A stretch of DNA of 6,539 nucleotides from QHBQ01 sp038230695 (GTDB lineage Bacteria; Chloroflexota; Chloroflexia; QHBQ01): NCBI GenBank assembly GCA_038230695.1, contig JBBRMT010000254.1, forward strand, positions 1 to 6,539, read 5' to 3'. Below, in pieces: positions 1 through 5,610 of this stretch (its first letter is position 1; every line of letters begins with the position of its first letter). A program made the translations under genes and the position numbers. A model generated the notes under the pieces. The model saw only the letters and a list, made by a program, of their open reading frames with translations, ran no database searches and was not told where the DNA came from.

Positions 1-523
1 TTAGCTCTATTAGCCCCTGACGAATTACGTAAGCAAAGAAGATGACCATAATGTAACCGAGCAGCAAGATTAGCAGGTTAGTAACAGCACCACTGGCTAT
101 ATCACTGAAACTACTGCCACTGGATAGCAGTAGCGCTTCACCGAGGGCCAACCAGAAGCAAGAGAGGAGCAAGGTGATGGTAGCCCCCAGACCGCCTAGC
201 AGTAGCCCCGCGAGGAGGATTGCAAGGAGGCAGACCTGGAACACAGCGCTATCGTTGAGAGCGCCAAGGTAAATACAGGCTAGCGATGTAAGCGTGATCA
301 AGAGAATGCACAGAGCAAAGACCACCGGGATGTAGTAGCGCTCGGCCAAAAGGATAAAGGCAACGGCAAAGAGTGTGAAGACAACATTGAAGATAAGTGC
401 GCTAAGGCTAGGACTGGCGCTGCTAGCTAGCCAGGCTAGCAGTGTGACGGCAACCGCTACCGCACGAACGACAATTGGGTATCGCAGAATGGTTGTTGTG
501 ACTAGCGGTTTGAACAAGAACAT
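1..523 (-). CDS. Polytopic membrane protein, N-terminal part (probable sensor kinase input domain), truncated by window edge
   Basis: The frame reads from an ATG at 523 down to base 2 without a stop, giving 174 residues; the C-terminus lies outside the window. The start is supported by a Shine-Dalgarno AGGAG (530-534) six bases upstream. The visible part is almost entirely hydrophobic: likely membrane segments at about residues 18-34, 40-60, 64-87, 96-112, 114-134 and 147-167, with few charged residues between them. The stretch around AGLLLGGLGA (105-114), followed by a final helix ending YVIRQG, resembles the membrane module that precedes GAF/PAS and histidine kinase domains in many Chloroflexota sensors. 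That is family resemblance from memory, not proof; no kinase motif is in view. It lies 50 bp downstream of the STAND gene on the same strand, with no terminator between, so cotranscription is likely. Alternatives are a diguanylate cyclase sensor or a plain membrane protein. Confidence 0.7.
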   Translation of the reverse strand, partial: MFLFKPLVTTTILRYPIVVRAVAVAVTLLAWLASSASPSLSALIFNVVFTLFAVAFILLAERYYIPVVFALCILLITLTSLACIYLGALNDSAVFQVCLLAILLAGLLLGGLGATITLLLSCFWLALGEALLLSSGSSFSDIASGAVTNLLILLLGYIMVIFFAYVIRQGLIEL

Positions 524-529
524 GGTAGT

Positions 530-534
530 CTCCT
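530..534 (-). promoter_or_regulatory. Ribosome binding site of the membrane sensor-like gene
   Basis: AGGAG on the minus strand ends six bases before the ATG at 523. It fixes the start of a gene whose end is not visible. Confidence 0.65.
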
Positions 535-573
535 GATGCGAGCCTGAGAGTTTAGTATAACGCTGGGAAGGCA

Positions 574-3201
574 TCATACTTCAGTGAGTGCGTACTCGAC
601 TGCCTCGGAAAGCTCCATCTTCGTGCCTTCTTTGCTCATCGCCTCGAATGTAGCCTCATCAAGTAGGATACGGCTGTTGGCGAGCTCCTGCTCATACTCG
701 GTGCGGAAATCAGGGTCAAGCGCCGCATTGATTGAGCGAAACAAGGCTCCGCCCGCGCTTAGTAGCCGCACCGCACGTCTGGCTCCCTGTTCCCCGCCCC
801 GACCAATCGCTACCTTACCCAGCCCCACCAGGGCGTATGCAATTCCCCGCTTGCCTTCTACCTCACGGAAGAGCCGCAGGCTCTCTTTGTGAATGGCGCT
901 GGCCGCTTCATACTCCTTCATCGCGAAGGATAGCGACCCCAGATTATCCAGAGCCAGAGCCATCGCCCACTTATCCCCCAGCTCCCGATATATGCTTAGT
1001 GCCTCCTCAAAGAAAGCGCGGGCCCTTGCCAGACCGCTGCCAGCGTTAGCCACATTGCCCAGGTTGTTGAGTGCCTGAGCGATGCTCCACTTGTCCCCTA
1101 GTTCGCGGAACATACTCAGGCTCTCCTGGTATAGAACATCGCTGGTTTGATTGTCGCCCAAAGCACTTGCTAGATTGCCCAGATTGATCAGCGAGTTGGC
1201 AATACCGGCCTTATCTCCCACCCGCTGCCTTAGTTCGAGCGACTGCTGGTGAAGCTGACGGGCGCTACTGTAGTCACCCCTCCACCAGGCCACATTGCCC
1301 GCCCCGCTCAACGCTTTGGCGCGGATCAAGTCATCCCCCTCATGCCCACTATACAGCGCCGCCTCAAGCCACTGCCAACCCTCGTTCAGGTGTCCATGAT
1401 ACTGCCAGAAGCGCGCCAGCGCCCCAGCCATCCGTAGCGCGATACTAGATTGCCGCTCCATCACCGCCCAGCGCAGTACCGCACGCAGGTTGTCATGTTC
1501 CTGTTCAAGCCGTTTTAGCCAAACCGACTGCCCTGCACCTTTCAAGTTCGATTCAGCCGTCTCGGCCAGTTGCAAGTAGTATGTCGCATGACGCTGGCGC
1601 AAGATTTCACCCTCGCGGAGTGCCAGCAACTTCTCCTCGGCGTATTGGCGAATTGTCTCGAGCATCGAGTAGCAGACCTTACCCTCTGCTTCTTCGCTGA
1701 CCACCAGAGACTTACTCACCAGTTGATCAAGCAATTCAGGAACCAGGTCTGCCGCAACACCTTCAGAGCTGGCAACTGCCACTGCTGCCTCCTCGTCCCA
1801 GCTACCCGCGAATACTGCCAGGTGCATTAGCAGCTCACGCTCTTGCGGGTTGAGCAGGTCATAGCTCCAGTCAACCAATGCCCTGAGCGTCTGCTGGCGA
1901 GAAGGCGCATCGAGGCTACCCCGGTTCAGCAGCTGGAAACGTCTGTTCAACTGGGTAGCAATTACTGCGGGACTAAGTACCAGTACCTTGGCCGCCGCCA
2001 GTTCCAGAGCCAGAGGAATACCATCGAGGCGGTGACAGATCTGCGCCACCGCCGCTGCGTTTTGCTCGCTCAGGCGAAATGAGGGCTGTACTGCCCCCAC
2101 CCGGTCAAGGAAGAGACGCACCGCTGCGTATTGGCGAAGCTGTACGATTGGCTGCTCGTATTTGGGGGTAGGCGCAGGCAGTGAGGGTACTCGCCAGGTA
2201 ATCTCGCTTTGCACCTTGAGCGGTTCGCGCGAACTCGCCAGGATGCTTACCTGGGGACAAGTTTCGATTATGGCGTTCACCAACTGCGCCGCTGCTGCCA
2301 GCAAATGTTCGCAGTTGTCTAGCACAAGCAGTGCTTGCTTAGTATTCAAGTAATTGAGCAGGGTGTCCGAAATCGGGTGTCCCGCCTCCTCATCCACCCC
2401 CAGCGCGGTAGCGACTACCTTGGGTACAAGTTCAGGATTGTTGATTGGTGCCAGCTCGATAAACCATACTCCATCAGCATACCTGTCCACCAGCTCCGCG
2501 GCAACTTGGAGCGATAGCCTGGTCTTGCCTGCCCCGCCAACCCCGATTAGGGTGAGCAGGCGGTGAAGGGTAGCCATACGCTTTAGCTCGATTACCTCGC
2601 GTTCACGTCCTATAAAGGAAGTTAGCTGTGTGGGTAGGTTATTGGGGAAGCTCTCCAGGGTGCGTAGCGGGGGAAAGTCGGCGACCAGACCTGGAGCGAC
2701 AAGTTGGTAGATATACTGAGGCACCGCAAGGTCGGTAAGGCGGTGTCGGCCAAGGTCACGCAAGCTAGCACCGAGCGGTAGCTGGTTCTGCATTGTGGTG
2801 GCAGTGGCTTGCGAGAGTAGCACCTGACCAGGATACCCCACCGTGACCAGACGAGCAGCATAATCAATGGTAGGACCATAGTAGTCGCTATCACCTCGCT
2901 CGGAAGGGCCGCAGTGAAGGGCGATACAGGCAGCAGATTGAACCCCCTTAGCGCCATCCCAGGTGTTAAGCTCCCGCTGCGCGGTAAGGGCAGCTGTCAG
3001 TGCGGCATTGGTGCGAGCGAACGTAGCCCAGAGCGAGCTTCCCTCTACCTTGAACACCTCACCGTCCTTGATCACTTGCTGCAGGATTTCTTGCTGACGC
3101 GACCAGTCCTCAGTCATTGGTTTCTGGGCAGCGGGTGACTGGCGATTATCCGTCGCCTGGGCAAAGAGCAGGGTGGTAAGGTTGCCATCTTGTTCATTCA
3201 T
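574..3201 (-). CDS. STAND/NB-ARC ATPase with degenerate cyclase-like N-terminus and C-terminal TPRs
   Basis: This is an 875-residue, probably cytosolic signalling ATPase. Residues 9-168 align by eye with class III adenylate/guanylate cyclases: TLLFAQA at the position of the usual TLLFTDIEGST, then VFKVEGSS, DYYGP, AARL and LRDLGRHRLTDLA. Both metal-binding aspartates are replaced (Q15 and S55), and the usual Asn is D113, so this domain is probably a non-catalytic sensor or dimerisation module. SFIGRERE (195-202) opens an NB-ARC/AAA module with Walker A GVGGAGKT (220-227), Walker B LLVLDN (291-296), SREPL (324-328) and GIPLALE (394-400). A winged-helix-like region (about 430-525) and helical linker follow, then five TPR-like repeats (627-826). 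The C-terminus ends in an EAVEYAL motif typical of this group, with no LuxR DNA-binding domain. No clear Shine-Dalgarno precedes the ATG, but the domain starts at residue 9 and the frame is closed by a TAG about 50 bases upstream. The likely role is signal transduction or regulation; the ligand is unknown. Confidence 0.92.
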   Translation of the reverse strand: MNEQDGNLTTLLFAQATDNRQSPAAQKPMTEDWSRQQEILQQVIKDGEVFKVEGSSLWATFARTNAALTAALTAQRELNTWDGAKGVQSAACIALHCGPSERGDSDYYGPTIDYAARLVTVGYPGQVLLSQATATTMQNQLPLGASLRDLGRHRLTDLAVPQYIYQLVAPGLVADFPPLRTLESFPNNLPTQLTSFIGREREVIELKRMATLHRLLTLIGVGGAGKTRLSLQVAAELVDRYADGVWFIELAPINNPELVPKVVATALGVDEEAGHPISDTLLNYLNTKQALLVLDNCEHLLAAAAQLVNAIIETCPQVSILASSREPLKVQSEITWRVPSLPAPTPKYEQPIVQLRQYAAVRLFLDRVGAVQPSFRLSEQNAAAVAQICHRLDGIPLALELAAAKVLVLSPAVIATQLNRRFQLLNRGSLDAPSRQQTLRALVDWSYDLLNPQERELLMHLAVFAGSWDEEAAVAVASSEGVAADLVPELLDQLVSKSLVVSEEAEGKVCYSMLETIRQYAEEKLLALREGEILRQRHATYYLQLAETAESNLKGAGQSVWLKRLEQEHDNLRAVLRWAVMERQSSIALRMAGALARFWQYHGHLNEGWQWLEAALYSGHEGDDLIRAKALSGAGNVAWWRGDYSSARQLHQQSLELRQRVGDKAGIANSLINLGNLASALGDNQTSDVLYQESLSMFRELGDKWSIAQALNNLGNVANAGSGLARARAFFEEALSIYRELGDKWAMALALDNLGSLSFAMKEYEAASAIHKESLRLFREVEGKRGIAYALVGLGKVAIGRGGEQGARRAVRLLSAGGALFRSINAALDPDFRTEYEQELANSRILLDEATFEAMSKEGTKMELSEAVEYALTEV
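724..1323 (-). repeat. Five tandem 40-residue (120-bp) TPR-type repeats inside the STAND gene
   Basis: Residues 627-666, 667-706, 707-746, 747-786 and 787-826 line up with an exact 40-residue period. The shared pattern is IAxALxNLGNxA followed by a repeat core and ESLxxFRELGDKW. The last copy has decayed in its second half. They are degenerate at the DNA level and read as a normal protein-binding superhelix. Confidence 0.85.
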
Positions 3202-3205
3202 GACT

Positions 3206-3221
3206 AAAGAGTTATCTCTTT
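3206..3221 (-). promoter_or_regulatory. Small inverted repeat over the expected ribosome binding site of the STAND gene
   Basis: AAAGAG-TTAT-CTCTTT forms a six-base-pair stem with a four-base loop. It covers positions -5 to -20 from the ATG at 3201. No good Shine-Dalgarno is present, so the stem could dampen initiation. It is short and AT-rich and may be chance. Confidence 0.25.
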
Positions 3222-3279
3222 CTAGGCAGCTAAATCCTCGATTGTCAGCCTAAAGGTATCTCTAGCCTGCCAGGCCGTC

Positions 3280-3309
3280 ATTATACGCCAAACGAGTGTA
3301 GCTCGGCAA
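3280..3309 (-). promoter_or_regulatory. Sigma-70-type promoter for the STAND/membrane-sensor operon
   Basis: On the minus strand a perfect TATAAT (-10, 3280-3285) is preceded by an 18-bp spacer and TTGCCG (-35, 3304-3309; four of six matches to TTGACA). Transcription would start near 3273, giving a leader of about 70 nt before the ATG at 3201. It is correctly placed and oriented for the 875-residue gene. Confidence 0.6.
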
Positions 3310-3377
3310 TGCTGGAGGTCAAGGCTACGGAACTGGCAGCGGACGAAGCAATTGTTAAAAGCTATACGTATCACGGT

Positions 3378-3425
3378 ACTATTTGGCTTGCCTCTTATAG
3401 GACTATTGGGCCTGCTTCTCATAGG
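3378..3425 (-). repeat. Two imperfect 24-bp tandem direct repeats upstream of the STAND promoter
   Basis: Unit 1 (3378-3401) and unit 2 (3402-3425) abut directly and agree at 20 of 24 positions. On the plus strand both begin ACTATT and end ATAGG. The four differences fall at unit positions 7, 11, 15 and 19. The 3' half of a third, weaker copy may follow, ending near 3451. The repeats lie about 70-115 bp upstream of the -35 box, where an activator could bind. Confidence 0.6.
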
Positions 3426-3689
3426 ATCATAAGGTAGGATTGCGTCTTATGGTTCGACCACGCACCGAGTGAAACTCACTGCTGGCATACGACCCATAAC
3501 TTGAGCGAAAGATTAGATGCGCGGAACATTGCTTGGTAGGCAAAGGATGGTGCAATGGTGAGTGCCTATCACAGATCACGTCTTCCACTCTGCCAATATG
3601 TAAAATAGGTTACACTTACATATAAAATACTTTACAGATGAAGCGCTCATAGTGATGTTAAAGTACGCTGATATTTATCGAACTTCAAA
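3426..3689. other. Non-coding intergenic stretch with a TTACA-rich AT tract
   Basis: No frame here has a convincing start, ribosome binding site or protein-like composition. The only local structure is an AT-rich tract at 3599-3636. It holds TGTAA (3599-3603) and three TTACA words (3610-3614, 3616-3620, 3632-3636). TGTAA and the first TTACA form a short dyad with a six-base centre. This may be a regulator site, but nothing in the sequence names the regulator. Confidence 0.35.
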
Positions 3690-3730
3690 GCGGCTAAGAC
3701 CCCGCACTTGAGTGCTGGGGATACAGCCGC
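3690..3730. ncRNA. Strong two-tier hairpin; unidentified structured RNA, mobile-element end or terminator-like element
   Basis: GCGGCT (3690-3695) pairs with AGCCGC (3725-3730). Inside it, CCCC+GCACT (3700-3708) pairs with AGTGC+GGGG (3711-3720), with one bulged T at 3716 and a TG loop. The two stems are separated by AAGA and ATAC, making a 15-base-pair nested stem with a symmetric internal loop. The plus strand has no U-tract; the minus strand has only TTTGAAGTT after the stem, so it is a poor intrinsic terminator. Compact GC hairpins like this also occur at IS200/IS605 right ends and in TnpB guide RNAs, but no tnpA or tnpB remnant is visible nearby. Confidence 0.4.
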
Positions 3731-3767
3731 CCTGCGATAGCTAGGGCTTGAAAGCTCGGGTAAGATC

Positions 3768-3796
3768 TTCACAAGTTAGCACATATGTGTTATAAT
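3768..3796 (+). promoter_or_regulatory. Near-consensus sigma-70 promoter, ancestral promoter of the six-helix membrane gene
   Basis: TTCACA (-35, 3768-3773; five of six) is followed by exactly 17 bp and a perfect TATAAT (3791-3796). The start would be near 3803, only about 12 bp before the IS. The promoter lies outside the IS, so it belonged to the host. With the IS removed it would drive the gene at 4794 through a leader of about 42 nt. Today it reads into the IS. Confidence 0.7.
3780..3789. promoter_or_regulatory. Perfect palindrome in the promoter spacer, possible operator
   Basis: CACATATGTG is a 10-bp perfect dyad lying entirely between the -35 and -10 boxes, the classical position for a repressor site. 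The palindrome is directly visible; the operator role is inferred from position. Confidence 0.35.
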
Positions 3797-3812
3797 ATAC
3801 TTATGTACAGAC

Positions 3813-3814
3813 TA
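3813..3814. other. Left copy of TA target duplication
   Basis: TA here and TA at 4762-4763 bracket the terminal repeats. The joined empty site would read CTAG, which fits the YTAR target preference known for IS5-type elements. Confidence 0.6.
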
Positions 3815-3831
3815 AGAGCTTATCCGAAAAA
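3815..3831 (+). repeat. Left terminal inverted repeat of the IS
   Basis: Seventeen bases identical to the reverse complement of 4745-4761. Identity continues outward through the CTA/TAG target for three more bases. Confidence 0.9.
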
Positions 3832-3879
3832 TGCTCAGATGTGGTAAACTGTGGTCAGCAAAGAACAAAGGAGCAAATA

Positions 3880-4320
3880 ATGGATGCTGAACCACTAGTG
3901 AAACAAATCGTGGACAAACGGCGTGGTGCTAAGTGGGGCATCGCCGCCAAGTACATTCTGCCTGCGGCAGTTTGGGGGCAGATACAGCAGTGCATCCCGC
4001 CGCCGCCGCCCAAAAAGAAGAGTGGACGACCACGCATGGGCGATGAGCAAGCGATGACTGCCATCCTCTATGTGCTACGCAACGGCATACCGTGGAACGC
4101 CTTGCCGCGTAGTCTAGGTGCATCTTCTACCGTACATGATCGCTTCATCGAGTGGACTAGCGCAGGCGTGTTCGCCCAGTTGTGGTCTCGCGGTCTGCTA
4201 TGCTACGATGAGCTAGTCGGTATTGACTGGCAGTGGCAGGCCATGGATGGCGCGATGAACAAGGCTCCTCTAGGAAAAAAACTCTGCCAGCTGTGGTCCG
4301 AACCCGACCGACCGAGGTAG
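3880..4320 (+). CDS. IS5-family transposase, N-terminal frame (orfA)
   Basis: This frame gives 146 residues carrying the DUF4096-like, helix-turn-helix-containing N-terminus of IS5/IS427 transposases. SGRPR (48-52) and AILYVLRNGIPWNALP (61-76) are hallmarks. The first catalytic aspartate is D123 in MDGAMNKAPLG. I chose the ATG at 3880 because AAAGGAG (3867-3873) lies six bases before it; a GTG at 3841 has no such site. A PPPPPKKK tract (40-47) is unusual. After G132 the frame meets an A7 run and drifts into non-homologous residues before stopping at 4318-4320, while the conserved sequence resumes in the second frame. Alone it cannot catalyse transposition; it needs the downstream frame, or it could act as a DNA-binding regulator of the element. 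Confidence 0.85.
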   Translation: MDAEPLVKQIVDKRRGAKWGIAAKYILPAAVWGQIQQCIPPPPPKKKSGRPRMGDEQAMTAILYVLRNGIPWNALPRSLGASSTVHDRFIEWTSAGVFAQLWSRGLLCYDELVGIDWQWQAMDGAMNKAPLGKKLCQLWSEPDRPR

Positions 4321-4756
4321 ACAAGGCAGCAAACACAGTTTGCTAGTAGATGCGAAGGGCATCCCTCTTTCACTGGCAATCGCACCTGCTAACCGCCATG
4401 ATTGCAAGCTGGTTGAGATAACCTTGGAGAAGCAGATGATTGCCCGCCCAATACCTAGAGCTGCAGCACCGCAGCATATGTGCATGGACAAAGGCTACGA
4501 CAGCCAGTATGTGCGGGCCAGCCTTGAGGCCCACCGCTATGTTGAGCACGTGCGTAGTCGCGGCGAAGAACGCAGCGCGAAGCGCGACGACCCCAACTAC
4601 CGCCCGCGCCGCTGGCCGGTGGAGCGTACCCACGGTTGGCTGAAGCGTTTCCGCAGCATCCTAATTCACTGGTCAAAGCGCGATGACCTCTACGAAGCGA
4701 TGCTACATCTTGCCAGTGTCATCATCTGTTGGCGGCGGGCGGGGTTTTTCGGATAA
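4274..4756 (+). CDS. IS5-family transposase, C-terminal catalytic frame (orfB), frameshifted
   Basis: The open frame begins after a TAG at 4271-4273 and overlaps the first frame by 47 bases. It carries GPNPTDRG, then HSLLVDAKGIPL, the second catalytic aspartate in CMDKGYDS (codon 4487-4489) and the catalytic glutamate in WPVERTHGWLKRFR (codon 4622-4624). This matches the DDE core of IS5/IS427 transposases. No in-frame ATG or good ribosome binding site lies near its beginning, so it is probably made only as a fusion with the upstream frame, giving about 291 residues, close to the family's usual size. The required shift is +1, equivalent to deleting one A from the A7 run or to a -2 slip. It could be a programmed shift, transcriptional slippage or an inactivating mutation. 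Confidence 0.85.
   Translation, partial: EKNSASCGPNPTDRGRQGSKHSLLVDAKGIPLSLAIAPANRHDCKLVEITLEKQMIARPIPRAAAPQHMCMDKGYDSQYVRASLEAHRYVEHVRSRGEERSAKRDDPNYRPRRWPVERTHGWLKRFRSILIHWSKRDDLYEAMLHLASVIICWRRAGFFG
4275..4281 (+). promoter_or_regulatory. A7 run, candidate slippage site joining the two transposase frames
   Basis: Seven consecutive A residues lie at the start of the overlap between the two transposase frames, just after the conserved KAPLG motif. Loss of one A in the transcript would fuse the frames exactly. A simple -1 ribosomal slip would not, because that frame is closed soon after. Confidence 0.45.
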
Positions 4757-4761
4757 GCTCT
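4745..4761 (-). repeat. Right terminal inverted repeat of the IS
   Basis: Exact reverse complement of 3815-3831. It contains the transposase stop codon TAA at 4754-4756. Confidence 0.9.
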
Positions 4762-4763
4762 TA
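4762..4763. other. Right copy of TA target duplication
   Basis: Matches the TA at 3813-3814 and is followed by G, restoring CTAG when the element and one copy are removed. Confidence 0.6.
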
Positions 4764-4780
4764 GCATTACAGGTCTCATT

Positions 4781-4787
4781 AGGAGGG
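4781..4787 (+). promoter_or_regulatory. Ribosome binding site of the six-helix membrane protein
   Basis: AGGAGGG ends six bases before the ATG at 4794, a near-perfect Shine-Dalgarno. It decides the start: the same frame is open back to 4683, but that upstream part lies inside the IS. Confidence 0.85.
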
Positions 4788-4793
4788 TTACAG

Positions 4794-5414
4794 ATGTCAG
4801 AGCTACAATCGTCAAGGGCCCGATCAATCGGATTGGGCGGCGCAGCTCTGTGGTTTACCATCGCGCCTACCTTCTTCATCACCTGGGCGCTGATCGCCAT
4901 CGGCATACAGGATATGACTATTGCCGTGCTGGTCGTAGCTGGCATAATCGCACTCGCACTCGGTGCAGCTAGCATATCGCTGATCCACGCCGCAATGCGC
5001 CTACCACACGACAACTCGGCGCAGGCCATAGCCACACAGAAGGTATTGATGCGGCGGTTCGGCATGATAGTTGCCTCTGAGATTGTTGGCTTCATCCTCA
5101 CCTCGATCGTGTGTGGGTTGTTGAATCGCTACGAATACATCCCCCCGCTAGACGTAATCATCTTCGGAGTTCACCTCATCCCTCTGGCCGCCTTGTTCGA
5201 TATGCGTATATATTACGCTACTGGTGTGCTTGCCAGTGTGGTTGCAATCATCACCATGCTGGTCGTGCCGTCCAATGCAATGATCGGGCAGGCATTGAGT
5301 TGGTTGGTTATACCAAGTATTGGCACCACCATCGTGGTTTGGCTTACCACAATAGTCATTCTGATAACCGTGAGGAATATGCTGCAAGCTGGGTCGTCCA
5401 GGGCGGATGCTTGA
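4794..5414 (+). CDS. Uncharacterised six-helix integral membrane protein
   Basis: This 206-residue protein has about six hydrophobic segments (roughly residues 17-38, 42-64, 89-110, 119-135, 140-158 and 168-194) joined by short loops, and no signal peptide. The longest polar loop, about residues 68-88, contains KVLMRRF. The central part, EYIPPLDVIIFGVHLIPLAALF followed by YYATG (114-144, quoted in two pieces: EYIPPLDVIIFGVHL and IPLAALF), recalls a family of small uncharacterised membrane proteins with a GLHFLPLA...YYxTG signature, possibly DUF7010-like. That assignment is tentative. No catalytic or transport motif is recognisable. Its ribosome binding site is strong, but its apparent promoter at 3768-3796 is now separated from it by the IS. 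Expression therefore depends on readthrough of the IS or on a promoter within it. A palindrome in that promoter hints at repressor control. Confidence 0.85.
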   Translation: MSELQSSRARSIGLGGAALWFTIAPTFFITWALIAIGIQDMTIAVLVVAGIIALALGAASISLIHAAMRLPHDNSAQAIATQKVLMRRFGMIVASEIVGFILTSIVCGLLNRYEYIPPLDVIIFGVHLIPLAALFDMRIYYATGVLASVVAIITMLVVPSNAMIGQALSWLVIPSIGTTIVVWLTTIVILITVRNMLQAGSSRADA

Positions 5415-5610
5415 TCATAAAACATAAAACCAACCGATTAATAGGGTAAAGAGGCGAGATATGTGACAAGCAATACAGATTGACTGCCGCTAGAGTGGGC
5501 CGGGGCAACGGGTGAGCGAAGGTTTTGGCGAATAGGTGGGGAGGGGACGGAGCTATCCTTGCAACAAGCGGCGAGGACGCGGAGATGCGCGAAAGTTGAT
5601 CAGGGGCATC
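5415..5610. other. Intergenic stretch with no gene recognised
   Basis: No reading frame with a ribosome binding site or protein-like composition is present, and no clear terminator follows the membrane gene. The sequence changes from AT-rich (5415-5460) to G-rich (5490-5545). It contains the first copy of a 13-nt direct repeat at 5479-5491. Confidence 0.4.
5479..5491 (+). repeat. 13-nt direct repeat, copy 1
   Basis: ATTGACTGCCGCT occurs here and again at 5840-5852 in the same orientation, 361 bp apart. The pair encloses the inverted-repeat segment at 5611-5729. Confidence 0.5.

Larger units (their letters stand above)
3815..4761 (+). mobile_element. Complete IS5-family (IS427-like) insertion sequence, 947 bp
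   Basis: The element is bounded by 17-bp perfect inverted repeats, AGAGCTTATCCGAAAAA at 3815-3831 and its complement at 4745-4761, with a TA duplication outside. It encodes a DDE transposase in two reading frames (3880-4320 and 4274-4756) covering almost the whole element. The second frame's stop codon lies within the right repeat. Length, terminal sequence, DUF4096-type N-terminus and the GPNPTDRG motif fit the IS427 group. Intact ends, target duplication and an intact D-D-E triad suggest a recent insertion that may still be active if the frameshift is programmed. Confidence 0.9.

Noticed and set aside
541..570. Separate promoter for the membrane sensor-like gene in the 50-bp gap
   Set aside because: A TATACT is present on the minus strand, but no acceptable -35 box lies 16-18 bp upstream of it.
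724..1323. CRISPR array or DNA satellite suggested by 120-bp periodicity
   Set aside because: The period is exactly 40 codons of a TPR-coding region, and DNA copies are divergent; it is protein repeat structure.
3222..3422. 66-residue minus-strand ORF upstream of the STAND gene
   Set aside because: It overlaps the -10/-35 promoter and half of the tandem repeat, has no ribosome binding site and shows no recognisable protein character.
3690..3730. Intrinsic terminator on the plus strand
   Set aside because: The stem is strong, but the bases after it (CCTGCGATAG) contain no run of T, and no plus-strand gene ends upstream.
3841..3879. GTG start for the transposase at 3841
   Set aside because: No ribosome binding site precedes it, while AAAGGAG sits correctly before the ATG at 3880, and family members start near the latter.
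4683..4793. Longer N-terminus for the six-helix membrane protein starting inside the IS
   Set aside because: The extra part is the out-of-frame end of the transposase gene and terminal repeat. The strong ribosome binding site at 4781-4787 selects the ATG at 4794.
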